Positions 39,800-62,536 of a stretch of DNA of 64,000 nt are shown here, piece by piece. Source of the stretch: Hemibagrus wyckioides. Lineage: Eukaryota > Chordata > Actinopteri > Siluriformes > Bagridae. A program made the position numbers and the translations under genes. The notes beneath the pieces are model-generated. The model saw only the letters and a list, made by a program, of their open reading frames with translations, had not been told where the DNA came from and made no database searches. Numbering within the stretch: the first letter of the stretch is position 1; every line of letters begins with the position of its first letter. The stretch lies in the NCBI RefSeq assembly GCF_019097595.1, contig NC_080716.1, forward strand, positions 30,539,901 through 30,603,900. Direction: 5' to 3'.

Positions 39800-40985
39800 C
39801 TGCCATCATCATCCACCACCATCCACCGTCATCCCCCATTATGCACTGTCATCCACCGTCATCTATCATCATCCACTATAATCCACCGTCATCTACAATC
39901 ATCCACTGTCATCCACCGTCATCTACCATCATCCAAGTCGTCCCCCATTATACACCATACCATCATCCACAATCATCCACCTTCATCCAAAATCATCCAC
40001 CATCATCTACATTCATCCACCATCATCCACCATACCATCATCCACCTTCATCTATCATCATCCACCACTGTCTACCATCATCCACCATCATCCAAAATCA
40101 TCCACTACCTTCATCTACAACCATTCATCATCATCCACCATCATAAACCGCCATACACCGTCATATATCATCATCCACAATACCATCATCCACTGTCATC
40201 TACCATCATCTACCATCATAAACCACCATACACCGTCATACACCATCCTCCACCGTACCATCATCCACCATCATCTACCATCATAAACCATACACCGTCA
40301 TACACCATCCTCCACCGTACCATCATCCACCGTACCATCATCCACCATCATCTACCATCATAAACCATACACCGTCATACACCATCCTCCACCGTACCAT
40401 CATCCACCATCATCTACCATCATAAACCATACACCGTCATACACCATCCTCCACCGTACCATCCTCCACCGTACCATCATCCACCATCATCTACCATCAT
40501 AAACCATACACCGTCATACACCATCCTCCACCATACCATCATCCACCGTACCATCTTCCACCTTCATCTAGCATCATTCACCATCATCTAAAATCATCCA
40601 CTATAATTCACAGTCATCCACCGTCATCCACCATCATCCACCGTCATCCCCCATTATACACCATTATCCACTGTCATCCACAGTCATCTACCATCATCCA
40701 CCGTCATCCACCACCATCATCCACTGTCTACCACCATCCACTGTCATCCTCCACCATCATCCACCTTCATCTACCATCATCCACCACTGTTTACCATCAT
40801 CCACTATCATCCACCTTCAACTACAACCATTCATCATCATCCACAATACCATCATCCACCATCATCTACCATCATCCTCCATCATCTATCATCATCCATC
40901 ATAATCCAAGTCATCCACCATCATCCTCAATCATCCACCATCATCCACGTCATCCAACTCATCCACCGTCATCCACTATCATCAA
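39800..40985. repeat. CATCATCCAC array
   Basis: About 110 irregular ~10 bp units (atccaccatc, atctaccatc). At 40240-40520 there is a higher-order unit (tcataaaccatacaccgtc, atacaccatcctccaccgt) repeating at alternating spacings of about 62 and 77 bp. Confidence 0.95.
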
Positions 40986-41144
40986 AGTCTGTGTTCCACA
41001 TCCAAGGTTTAATATCAGAGATTAGAGCTGGGGTCAGGATTCTGAGCTCAGGTTAGCGGATATTTCTCTCTCTGTTTCCTTTATCGCTTTCATCTTTCAT
41101 TAAAAGCAGGCTGGCAAAAACACCTGGAGCTTCATCCAAAACAT

Positions 41145-41176
<32 letters not shown>

Positions 41177-42485
41177 GCAGCAGCAGCAGCAGAGATTCGA
41201 GCTCGGGTTACTGAAACTGTCTGATGCCGTTCAGCTTCATTTTCAGGATTTTACAGGTTTCCATTAATTCCAATGTTTCATCAAATCAAACCTTTTTTTC
41301 TTTTTTATTTATTTTAAACTACAGCATCTTGTTTTTTATTTGTATTTTATATTCCTTTCAAAAAATCTCTTTTTGAAATTTAAGATATGGCCTATTTTCT
41401 CTCTTTTTTAAAAATCTATTTACAGCTATAAAGTAAATCAAATAGAAGAAAATTAAACTAATTTCTAGACATTTTATTTACTCATTTTAAGCAGGAAGTG
41501 GTACTTCTCTATTGGCAGAAAGTGTTTCTAAATTTTTTAAATATTTATGCATTTTTAGGAAAAAATATACAATATACAAAAATAAATAAAAAAATATAAA
41601 TAATTAAATATAATTACATAAATTCATGAGGTTTTTGTTATTTTCTTCAGTATATAATCTATAATTTTACAAATTTTATAGCATTTTTGTGCCACTTTGA
41701 GTGTTATTCACAAAAAATAAAAAATAAAAAATAAATTAATTTTAAAAAATCATATATGTATTTTTATACTGATTATGTAAAGCTGTGTTGTGGTGATCTC
41801 TCCAGTGAAAAATGATTTCATAAATAAATTTGTATTAAATTTTGTAAATTATAAATCACAGATGGACGCTTTAATGTAGCTGATCGCTGAAGAAGAACAG
41901 AATAAACTCATCCCCTGTGTGAACGGGGGAGGAGGGATCGAGCCGAAACCTGTGTTTAAGCTAAATAAAGGATTGAAGATTGCACTCCGGGAAGCCTGAC
42001 CTTTTCCCAACGAGCCACAGTTCAGGAAAAAGTGTGTGAAGGAGTGTGTGCACTTTAAACGTCCGGGTGTTCATCAATAATGCACGCAGCTCGGCTTTTA
42101 ATTAGACTCCAGCGAGTGTTTAGAGTCAGGACGTGAACTTTAAAAGTGCCACTGAGTGAGAGCGAGTCTATAAACAGCACTGGTATTTTAACGCCAGGGA
42201 AGTGTGTGTGTGTGTGTGTGTGTGTACAGAGAGGAAATGAGGGTGTTTATAACAATTAGCCAAAAGCAAACACTGTGTAAGTTTAATCAGGAACAGCACT
42301 TAAACACTTTAAAGTTCTGGATCTATACACACACACACACACACACACACACAAGCACTTTCTCATATTAAAGTGGAGGTTTAATATCCAACAAATAGCT
42401 AGGAGTGTAAATATTATGTATATCAAATTAAAAGTCCTGCAATGTTGAGTCGCGAAGCAGTGCATTAACACAGATGGAGGAAATA
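40986..42485. other. Gene-free sequence, possible conserved non-coding element at 41870-42190
   Basis: (CAA)n/(CAG)n at 41143-41193, AT-rich 41280-41860, (GT)n 42204-42225 and (CA)n 42328-42352. 41990-42190 has even composition with ggcttttaattagactccag. No exon seen. Confidence 0.35.
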
Positions 42486-42487
42486 AA

Positions 42488-42905
42488 AATGTTCCTTAAG
42501 TGTTTCTTTAGGGTTCCTCAAGGGTTCCTTATAAGGGTTTCTCAAGGGTTCCTAAATTGTTTCTCAAGGGTTCCTTGAGGGTTCCTTAAGTGTTTTTTAG
42601 GGTTCTTCAATGCTCTTTATAAGTGTTTTTCAAGGGTTCCTCAAATGCTGTTTATAAGTTTATAAGTTCCTCAAGGGTTCCTTGTAAGGGTTTCTCAAGG
42701 GTTCCTTGTAAGGGTTCCTCAAGGGTTCCTTAAGAGTTCTGTATAAGGGTTTCTCAAGGGTTCCTTAAGGGTTTCTTTAGGGTTCTTCTAATGCTGTTTA
42801 TACGTTTTTCTCAAGGGTTCCTAAAGTGTTTCTTTAAGGTTCTTAAAATGCTCCTTATATGGATTTCTCAAGGGTTTCTTAAAGGTTCCTTAATGGTTCC
42901 TTGCT
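42488..42905. repeat. GGGTTCCTCAA array
   Basis: About 35 units of caagggttcctcaagggttc and ttataagggtttctcaaggg. On the minus strand it reads like the aaagaaccct array at 29.4 kb. Confidence 0.9.
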
Positions 42906-43865
42906 TCCCAAGACCCCATGTGGTTCTTTACCTAGAACATTTAAAGCTTCTCCTCCCAGAGAGAGATAAACCCAGAACCCTTTACAGAGCTAGAGCTCTG
43001 AGTTTAGATCAATACAAAGATCTCAGATATACCAGATAATGTATCATATCTTTCTATCTTATGAATGAACAAAATGAATAATGGAATGTATTTATTAGTA
43101 GAAAATACATAATAAGAATTATTTTAATTAAATAATAAATGATATAAGACAACAGGTAAGTTAATAATATAGTCATGCATTTAATTATTTGTGTTGATCA
43201 ACTTCTAAAAGTGTGTTACCAAAGTATATTATTTATTTAAATATACTTTATTATTATTTATTATTCAATATTTATACCATTTATTATTAAATAATTATAT
43301 ATTAATATGAATTAATTTTATGTCGACAGTTTAAAAAAAACTTTGTAAATTATAAATATTTGTCTTTATTCATTTAAAAAAAATACTGTTAATATTTGTA
43401 AATATTGGGAAGTTCTGCTACATTACATTTCGTTTATATTCTTCATGTGTGTTTAAGAATAAAGAAAGTTAGGTGTTAAATCACTTATTTAGAACAATCG
43501 ATATCAGTTAAATTTGTAAAATTAAGTGAGTGTATTATGGATCTGACCTGCAGGTGGAGCCAAAACACAAGAAATAATCCATTCACACCGCGCGCGTCAT
43601 TCCCGAGCTCCCCAAAGTCACTTCTATGTATAACAAACTAATTTTGTACAATTCGTACAAGTTAAGTTAAGACGTTAAGGAGTTAATAACAAACAAACAA
43701 GCAAATAAATAAGTACATAAAAAGTTGTTAATGTTAAATTTACATTTAAAAGTTGTAAAACGTGTTAAGTTGTTTAATGAATTCAGTGTTTAAAATCTAT
43801 CTATAAAAATGAAAGGAGTAAAATTAAATTAATCAGCATGACCATAAAATTGTGATAGATTGTGA
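42906..43865. other. Gene-free AT-rich sequence
   Basis: Nothing recognised. Confidence 0.4.
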
Positions 43866-43866
43866 C

Positions 43867-43929
<63 letters not shown>

Positions 43930-43930
43930 C
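43866..43930. repeat. (GATA)n microsatellite
   Basis: About 16 gata units. Confidence 0.97.
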
Positions 43931-44199
43931 ATCACCACATGTTTGGTTTCTTCCCTGTTGTTCTCTCTGGTCTTTACATTTCAGCTGTCTTCACTTCCTG
44001 TTTGTTCAGTTTGTGGGTCAGTTTATCTTCAGCTTTGTTTTCAGTAAATGAAATGCAGCTCAGTTGTGTTCAGCTGAAGTGACTAACTTGCTTACTACAG
44101 AACATTTCACTTCTTTTCCTTAAATAAGTGAGCGAATTATATCACTCTAAACTTCAGAATCCATCCAGTCAGCTGTGACCACATTAATAAATACATAAG

Positions 44200-44457
44200 A
44201 ACCAGTTCCACTGCAGCTGAAAACGTCCACCCCATGAAATGTGGAGGCTGTTGTTCGATAGATTGGGGTCGAAGCCATAGCACCACCAAGCTGCCACCAC
44301 TGGGCCCCCGAGCAAAGCCCCCAACACCCCTCCCTGCTCCAGGTTTGCTGCATCATAGCTGCCCCTCTGCCCTGACCCCAACCTCCTCATCATTGCAAAT
44401 GTGAAGAACAGAATTCCAATGTATGTGCGGTGATAATAAAGGCTTCTTCAGATCACG
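44200..44457 (+). mobile_element. SINE family A copy (diverged head)
   Basis: Plus-strand motifs gccaccactgggcccccgag, ctgctccaggtttgctgcat, ctgccctgaccccaacc, gtgaagaacagaattcc and aataaaggcttcttc match the 51.5 kb copy in the opposite orientation. The first tRNA-like part is hard to align. Confidence 0.65.
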
Positions 44458-44459
44458 AG

Positions 44460-45004
44460 AAGTTCCTTCACTTCCCTGAACTCTTTCTTTCCATCTTTGA
44501 ATGTAGGATGTTAGATCTTTCTGGAAAACTTATCTGGCCTTCCAAATTTTGACCCTTACCAGTGTTGAAGATCTTGTGTATATTCTTTAGATTGTTGACT
44601 TTGACAAAAATGCCACCTCATGGAGGATGTTCTAGATCTGGCCAACTGTCATGAAGAGGTTTTTCTTCACCGTCTGTCATGTTCCATAGTTGTTCCTCTC
44701 TTGTGGTATTTTGGGCCTGCTGGTGTTCATGAGTTTTTATTTCTTTCTTTCTTGTTTTTCTTATCAGTAGGCCAATGCCTTAACAACTAAGCTACCACAT
44801 CCCCCACCATTCATCACAGGTTCTTGTTATGCCATGTCAGCATCATTGACTATTTTCATGGCAAGTGCAAATCTGAAAGTGTCAACAACAACAGGTACAT
44901 AAAGACCTTTACTTTAATATTCAGTAAGAACTATAGTATTTTGTCTGGTGAGACATTATGGAAGATTATCTAGTTTTGTTAGCAAGAGGGTCCATTAACA
45001 GACT
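44460..45004. other. Unassigned sequence between SINEs
   Basis: 44480-44740 has a texture of old transposon coding (few repeats, even composition) but I could not assign it. 44765-44815 (aatgccttaacaactaagct, accacatcccc) is a SINE C head scrap. Confidence 0.35.
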
Positions 45005-45180
45005 TTTGTCAATTCTTTTCTTTATATATCCCAGCTTCAGAGTTGAGGCTCAGAGCACAGGGTGGAGCAGAGAGGGTTAAAGGGCTTGCTCAAGGACCCC
45101 ACAGTGGCAGTACTGGGGCTTGAACCCCAGCTTTCTGAGCAATATCCCAGAACTTAAACGACTTGAGCCACCACTGCCCC
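45005..45180 (-). mobile_element. SINE family A copy, joined to the U6 copy
   Basis: The minus strand reads ggggcagtggtggctcaag, then a tRNA-like B-box (ggggttcaagcccc), 'ccactg', 'gagcaagccc' and 'ctctgctcc' motifs, then an AT-rich end. The same order of motifs occurs at 51490-51730. The 3' part (gcgaagaaaag/aataaaggct) is lost here. Confidence 0.7.
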
Positions 45181-45271
45181 AAAAATATGGTAATGCTTCA
45201 TGATTTTGAATGTCCACCTTGCCCAAGGGTCATGCTAACCTTCTCTGTTGTTGTAATTTGAGCTACTCCCT
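45181..45271 (-). pseudogene. U6 snRNA pseudogene (retrocopy)
   Basis: Read on the minus strand it contains CAGAGAAGGTTAGCATGACC, GGGCAAGG, TCATGAAGCATTACCATATTTTT. These follow U6 snRNA (CAGAGAAGATTAGCATGGCC ... GTGAAGCGTTCCATATTTT) with scattered substitutions and a degenerate 5' third. No U6 promoter (TATA/PSE) is evident upstream. The U6 3' end abuts the head of a SINE on the same strand at 45180. Confidence 0.75.
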
Positions 45272-45281
45272 GTTCAAAGTT

Positions 45282-45385
45282 TTTTTTTTTTTTTTTTTTA
45301 CACCGGATGCCGTCCCTGAGTTAACTCTTCAGTGGCTGTGTTAGCTCCTTGCCTGGGAATCGAACCCCTTGCCATGGAGCTTTGA
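45282..45385 (-). mobile_element. SINE family B copy (internally deleted)
   Basis: Read on the minus strand: a B-box-like ggggttcgattcccaggca, then gccactgaagagttaactc, then gacggcatccggtgtaaaa with a run of about 21 A. The same motif order occurs at 63095-63300, where the middle is longer. Confidence 0.65.
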
Positions 45386-47204
45386 AAGTGTCCAAATATT
45401 TATGGACCTGAATCTTCAACACATGAAATATACCCTCTTGGGCAGGTATGACTAGCATAGCATTGCTATATACTCACACACACACCAGATCCCATGGAAT
45501 GTGCTAGAACCTGAAGAGATAAACAGAGTGATATTTCACTCCTCTCAAGGTTTACAGCAGAGGGATTTTATCTGCTTTTAACAGAAGTGACCTGCACAGA
45601 CATGTTAGCGTTAGCGAGTCGACGCGAGGGTCTCGTGTTACAATCTCATCTCAGCTCTGTTTAAAGGTTAAAGACAGAGTCAGATGTTAAGAATGCTGAT
45701 GATCACCTACTTCAACACAGATCCATCACTGAGACACCGCTTGTTACATCTGAGGCTTTTTGCAAAAGCTATCTGCTAGCGTTAGCTGTCTAGAGGGGCA
45801 GGTATGAGTGCATTCACACACACCTCAGGTTTACACTAGGTTACTAAGTTTTCTGTCGCTCAGTTAGCTGTTATTTGCCAGGTTAGCTACTCAAAATTAG
45901 CTTCATCTTGCTTTCTAGGAAATTTATCACACACTGGGCTAGTTTCTATCTGTCAGGTCAGTATTGCTTTCCAGCTAGCTTGCTTTCTAACTAGTTTTTA
46001 TCTGCCAGATTAGCTTTCACATTCTATTTTTTTTCACAAAGCTCTAGGTCAGCTTTCTCTCAGTCCCTCAGGCTAGCATTCACAGACTAGTTTTTATCTG
46101 CAAGGACAGCTATTGCTTTCACTCACAAATCATTCACACAAGTTAACATGAAAATTTCACACACTTTCACACACTGGGAATAGCATTGTTCGCTCGTCTG
46201 CTTAGCTATCACACCCTACACTAGCTTTTGCTTGCACAGTTAGCATTCACAAACTAGGCCAGCTTTCTCACTCGCTAGATTTGTCACAGAATTTTTAAAA
46301 AAAATTCTGCTAACACTGACATTGGTGAAACTGGTGCATACACAAGCTTTACCCAAAACTAGCCACGCCCACTTTGCATTAAAAAAAAGGCTTTTAGAGA
46401 CTACTCTGATGTTTCTGTGCAGATTGTATCATGAGACCAACAATAACCTCAAGCCACGTTCCTGTTATCCTTGCATGTCACTAGTAGGTGTTCCCCTCCT
46501 TCTATTGGTTGCCAAAGTAATAACATTTATCAGCATTTCCACTTTGCAACAAATCAATGAAACATTCTGGATGGAGATTTAGCGTTTGTTTGTCTATCAA
46601 TCTGCATCGTATCATAGGAGACGAAGAAGCAGCAGCATGCTCTCTACTGCCTTTGCTCCCGCTGGTGCACCGAGTCGCTCCGTATTTGCATAAAGTTCGA
46701 CTTTTATCAGCTTTGCTGCATCAGTTGAACACGTCTGAATCTAGTGTCTGGCGCTCGCCATCACTCATGTGTTCAGAAGTCATCAATGAGTAGAAAACAA
46801 TCGATCTCTAGTCGCTTGGAGTCGCTGAACGAGTGAACGCAGCATAACGTAGCAGTATTGTCCATTCAAGATGACTGTGATGTCATTAGTCTTGTTTTAT
46901 AATACCGCAGGAACACACACACACAAACACACACACACACACACACACAACACAGATGGATTTGCAGTAGCATTCTGCTATTTCTACTTGTGAATGTTGA
47001 GTTCCTGTAGCTGCAGGTTTCAAAAATTCTCCCCGGGGCCGAACTTCTCGTCCAACAACTCACAGTGTGTTGTAACACACCACATACCAAAACACACACA
47101 CACACAAAAGGTCACAGTGTGAGACCTGTGGAGAATGTTACTTACTCTCACTGGGACATAGTTTTAAAAAAACCAAAAACATTTCATTCATATCTATCGT
47201 TTGC
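45386..47204. other. Gene-free sequence with a degenerate TTAGCT-rich repeat
   Basis: 45780-46290 is made of diffuse units such as ctagtttttatctgccag, gttagctt and tcacacactgggctag. This looks like an old tandem repeat with 40-60 bp spacing. (CA)n at 46914-46950 and 47092-47107. The 46557-46793 ORF has no recognisable domain. Confidence 0.4.
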
Positions 47205-47330
47205 AGATTGTTTTGTGTTTCCATAGTAACAACTGTCTGGCATCCTTCAAGATAATCATCCAACACCTTCTGACCAATCAGAATCCAGAACTCAACAGTG
47301 CTGTGGTGAAATATAAGGTGTGTTAAATAG
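47205..47330 (+). mobile_element. MITE family E right-end fragment
   Basis: Contains ccatagtaacaact, caacaccttctgaccaatca, gaatccagaactcaacagtg and ctgtggtgaaatataag: the right third of the family, ending in its inverted terminus. It lies just downstream of the dnajb6 poly(A) site. Confidence 0.5.
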
Positions 47331-47597
47331 CTGATTTTGTCTGTTTTTTCCCCTGCTTTCCTCAGATGTAACAGAATATCTGAGGTCTTTAAATTGATGC
47401 GTTAAGTGTGACTTCACTTGTAACTCCGCCGAGACGTGTCCGTGTGATTAGTCAGCATGTTAGAGGCATGTGGGGGGGATTAGCAAGTTATTAGCACAGA
47501 GTGTGCTTTAATGATTTGTGAAACACACGTGAGGCAGGAAATAGGCAAAACGTGAAACACACACAAAGTTACTGGTGAAATCGAAACAGAGAAAGCG

Positions 47598-47630
47598 TGA
47601 GTGCACACAACTTCCACAAAACATTTTATT
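47598..47630 (-). terminator. Polyadenylation signal and GU-rich downstream element
   Basis: On the minus strand CAATAAAATG (AATAAA at 47630-47625) is followed within about 20 bases by GGAAGTTGTGTGCAC, a typical GU-rich downstream element. Its position 615 bp after the dnajb6 stop fits the end of that mRNA. Confidence 0.7.
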
Positions 47631-47839
47631 GAACCAGAAACCTTTATTTATTTACACAAAAAATCCTATGCACATATTTATATTAACAATATATTAATAT
47701 TCATGAGATATTAATAATTAGTAACAGTGTCAGAGCTGGAGGTTATGTAACAGTCACGAGAACAACCACATGAGAAGCCGCTGGTGTCACTGGCAAAACC
47801 ATGCAGTGGTGATCAGAAATAATATGGCCAACACACAGC

Positions 47840-47872
<33 letters not shown>

Positions 47873-48244
47873 ACATTAGTTAGTATTAAATTAGTCCTAA
47901 GATACAGGAATGTACACAGTGATTGGTGAAAGCAGATAATGAGGATGGGAGTTAAATATTACAGAGGAATGGACCGCCTCTGGATGGTTCAGTGAAGTAA
48001 AGAGAAATAAAGACATTTTATTTTTTAACAAAAAACAATATTACAATAAATAAATTTCCTGGATGAATATTCTATGAGATGGAGTGTATGATATGTTGGT
48101 GGAATGTTGTACAGAGAGAGAGAGAGAGAGAGAGAGAGTGCTGTCCTCCTGAACACTGGGCACAGGTTGTGTTTTGGAAATTTTTTGGTCTGGCTTAGAT
48201 TTTTATTATTATTATTTTTTTATTATTATTTTCTGCTGGAATGG
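47605..48244 (-). other. dnajb6: dnajb6 3' untranslated region
   Basis: About 640 bp from the stop codon to the first good poly(A) site. It contains a (GA)n tract on the plus strand (48113-48137), an (AAT)n tract (47840-47872) and AT-rich sequence. The end is inferred from the signal at 47625-47630 followed by GT-rich sequence. An AATAAA-like motif also occurs near 47644-47653, so the end could vary slightly. Confidence 0.7.
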
Positions 48245-59647
<11,403 letters not shown>

Positions 59648-59689
59648 GATGGAGCTTCTGCTTAAGGTTTAACTCTGAGTAGATCTGGA

Positions 59690-59776
59690 CAAGAGAGTGA
59701 ACAGAGGAAGAGGAAGGGAGGGAGGGAGTGAGGGGGAGAGAGAGAAAGAGAGAGAGGTAGAGAGAGAGAGAGAGAG
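59690..59776 (-). promoter_or_regulatory. Long polypyrimidine tract before the dnajb6 5'UTR acceptor
   Basis: On the minus strand this is an 80-base C/T run (mostly CTCT with CCCT) ending at ctcttgtccag. It would serve as the polypyrimidine tract for the acceptor at 59685. As a GA/CT microsatellite its length is likely variable. Confidence 0.6.
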
Positions 59777-59887
59777 TTACATCAGGAAGGAATGATTGCA
59801 TATAGTAAAATAGCAAACATTTATAAAATATTCAAATCACAATCATAACTTTAAAGAATAACAAACTTTCTGTAGTGAGAGTTTTAC

Positions 59888-60210
59888 TTCCATTTATACC
59901 ACAGCACCTAAAATATGTATATTTTTATCCATTTATAGTTATACTAATACTGTCGAATGTTATTTTCTTTCCCTTCAAAATACTACAAAGAGTAATCTCA
60001 TTACATTACTGGAGATTTCTTCCATTAATGTCTAATACTAATAATACTAAAAAAATCTACCTTACAGGAAAGTTCACCATATCCACAATTACGTTGTTTT
60101 AAAATTATTTGGAGTGTCAGCTGTAGAAGTCCCTGTGCATGAGCTGTTACTATAGAAACCGCAATTAAAATTAATCAACTTCAAATTCTGACCAATCAGA
60201 ACCCAGCTTT
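59888..60210 (+). mobile_element. MITE family E copy
   Basis: Begins catttataccacagcacc, then tatccatttatagtta, then tgtgcatgagctgttactat with agaaacc, and ends with aaattctgaccaatcagaac. Upstream of the dnajb6 5'UTR acceptor. The right inverted end is lost. Confidence 0.6.
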
Positions 60211-60784
60211 TTCTCAGCTATATACACTAAGCTCACATCTTTAAGAGATTGTAAAAAAATAAAATAAAATAACTAAAAACTAACTGAAAACTTGAACTCC
60301 TCATCATGAAGTGCTTGGTTTATTCAGCCTCAAACTTATGACTTGTACTCTAATCTTTAAGTCTTGGTACTTCACTAAATTAAAACTGTAATCAGTTTGT
60401 CCGCCTTCACGTAATGTTTGGTGTGCAGAAGGAGCTTGCTGCCACTTCCCTTGTCCTAGTTAGAGGATATAATGTTTTTAGTCTAAAAGTAGACGGGTTT
60501 TACTCCCAAAGGCAGTTCCTCTCGTCCTATTTTAAACGCTGATTGTATTTTTGTCCTCCCCTGACTGCCTGAGAAATTACAAAGTTCAAGGTCGAGTGGG
60601 CTAGGATTACACAATTCTACTTTTCCTGCCTGTTTCTTCAGTTCTGTTTGTAAAGATTTGTACGTCAGACCCATCAGACATGTCCAAGCACCAAATCGTG
60701 ACTTGGATACTTATTTAAGAGCTCCTTGTCAATACACATTGCTCTATGGCAAAATGAGACACGGAGTTTGATTTCCATATTTCC

Positions 60785-61150
60785 ACATATTCCACCGCTG
60801 TTTGTCACTCTCATTCCTCTCTTTAATAGTTAATAAGACAAAAATACAGCATGTTACTGAGACACAAAACGAATCTCTGACACTGGAGACCCCTTCCATA
60901 AAAGTTACATAAACATCTCCTTAATTTCACCATATGGCCATGTTACACATTACCTTGTACATAAGAACAATTGATTTATTATTACATTTTAAACAGCATT
61001 TGTCCTGTGAATGAGTTGTTGCTATAGAAACGATAAAGTACCAGGACGAATGTGTTAATGTAATATAACTATATAATGTGCTATTAATGTGCTGCTGGTG
61101 TTGAGAAATAAATCAACATCTTCTGGCCAGTCAGAATGCAGAATAGTTAC
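60785..61150 (+). mobile_element. MITE family E copy (left end missing)
   Basis: Has taataagacaaaaatacagc, tctgacactggagacccct, gaatgagttgttgctatag and aacatcttctggccagtcag in the same order as the 55.5 kb copy. Confidence 0.6.
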
Positions 61151-62304
61151 CGTCTTGCATTAATTTTTTGTAAATGAGTACTATTTTATTTTTATATATA
61201 TAAAAAAAAAACTTTGATACCCATTACACACAATTATAATTAGAATCAAAATGCTAATAAAAAGCAGCACACGGCAGGGTGCAATTTGATCGGCCCTACT
61301 TCCAACTTCCCGTAAAGCACCTTGAGAGAGAGAACAAGGGCAGCAGAGTGGAAAAAGGCAATTAAACACTGTCGAGAGGAAATCTGAAACACGAGCATGC
61401 CGAGAGATCCAGAGCCAGAAAGCTTGTTGTTTACGTATGAGCTTGGGCTGTTTCTTATGACCAAGACCTGACCAGAGGAGACATTTTCTTTTTTTTCTAT
61501 TATTAATAAGACCTTTCAGAATGCTGCTGAATCTCTTTATCCAGATTTTAACCAAAGAAAGGATTTAGGTCATGTGTGTTCGGGGCTGTTTGCTTTTTAC
61601 TTCCAGCTAGCAAAGCGAAAGGGGGAAAAAAGAAAAAGCTCGTTTTTATTTCTTTGTAATGGTCACATGACCTCCCATAGCGTTCTCAGTAACTCGGTCT
61701 CTTATGTAGACAAACTGAACAAAGATAATAAGGTGTTGAGTTACAAACTGAAGTATCTCGTTCAGCTGCTATTTATATCCACCGTGCCCTTTTCCAGCAA
61801 GCAAGCAAATACGTTTTGCCAGCACTTTTAACCCAATAGTTGGAAAACACATAGCAGAAAGGGGCTGAGATAATCAAATCACACTTGGGCGGGGAAAGTA
61901 GCAAAACTGAAACTCCAGAGAGGTTCAAACAGAGCTCTCCTATCTGAAGATCTGCTAAGGTGCTAACGGGAGCTGGGTGTGATAACTGAGATACACAGCA
62001 CTGTGTGAGACCCTGGACTACAGGGAGGAAAGAAAGAAGCGAAGAAGGGAAGGTCAGGAGGATGTGTGGAATGCGGTGAAAGAGAATAGAGTCAGAAAAA
62101 GCACATCCACGGGGCTATGAGAAACCGAAAGCATGTGATGAAGCTAACCTGATCCTGATTTACAGATGTAATTTGATTCTAGACCAATCTGTGCTGCTTT
62201 TGCTAAAAAGCCGATAGTTTGATGCTGAAATGAATAGTCTATGAGATGAACATTTCCTCATTCCAAAATGCCCATGAGAGAACTCTGAATCAATTAGCTG
62301 GTTT
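61151..62304. other. Sequence upstream of the first known dnajb6 exon
   Basis: Probably the first intron or upstream flank of dnajb6. Apart from the direct repeat at 61706-61812 I see no CpG-rich promoter, TATA box or recognisable first exon. Confidence 0.35.
61706..61812 (+). repeat. Diverged direct repeat, copy 1
   Basis: Contains gacaaactgaacaaagataa, ggtgttgagttacaaactga, agtatctcgttcagctgcta and tttatatccaccgtgccc. It matches 63520-63625 with scattered changes. Not assigned to a family. Confidence 0.55.
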
Positions 62305-62536
62305 TTGGACCCAGTACCACTGGTTTTAAATTTTCAAGAATGCATAATATATAGGGATGACACCTTCTTGTTCCAACATGACTGCACACCAGTGACCAAA
62401 GCAAGCTCCATAAAGGCATGGATGAGCGAGTTTGATGTGGAGGAACTTGACTGCCCTTCAGTCCAGAATTTGAGTCCTGACCTCAACCCCATAGAACACC
62501 TTTGGGATGAATTAGAGCAGAGACTGGGAGCCAGGA
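62305..62536 (+). pseudogene. Tc1/mariner transposase C-terminal fragment
   Basis: Translates to ...TFLFQHDCTPVTKASSIKAW... then SPDLNPIEHLWDELEQRLGAR, the C-terminal catalytic part of a fish Tc1-like transposase. The second catalytic Asp (FQHD) and the acidic residue of NPIEHLW are present. The N-terminal DNA-binding half and the first catalytic Asp are missing, so it cannot be active. It runs straight into an opposite-strand copy at about 62537. Confidence 0.8.

Noticed and set aside
46322..46793. Two overlapping plus-strand ORFs of 86 and 78 codons
   Set aside because: No recognisable domain, no splice or promoter context, AT-rich codon use unlike dnajb6.
61181..61555. 124-codon minus ORF upstream of dnajb6
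   Set aside because: No domain; possibly chance. It lies next to MITE E sequence and has no start or splice support as a first exon.
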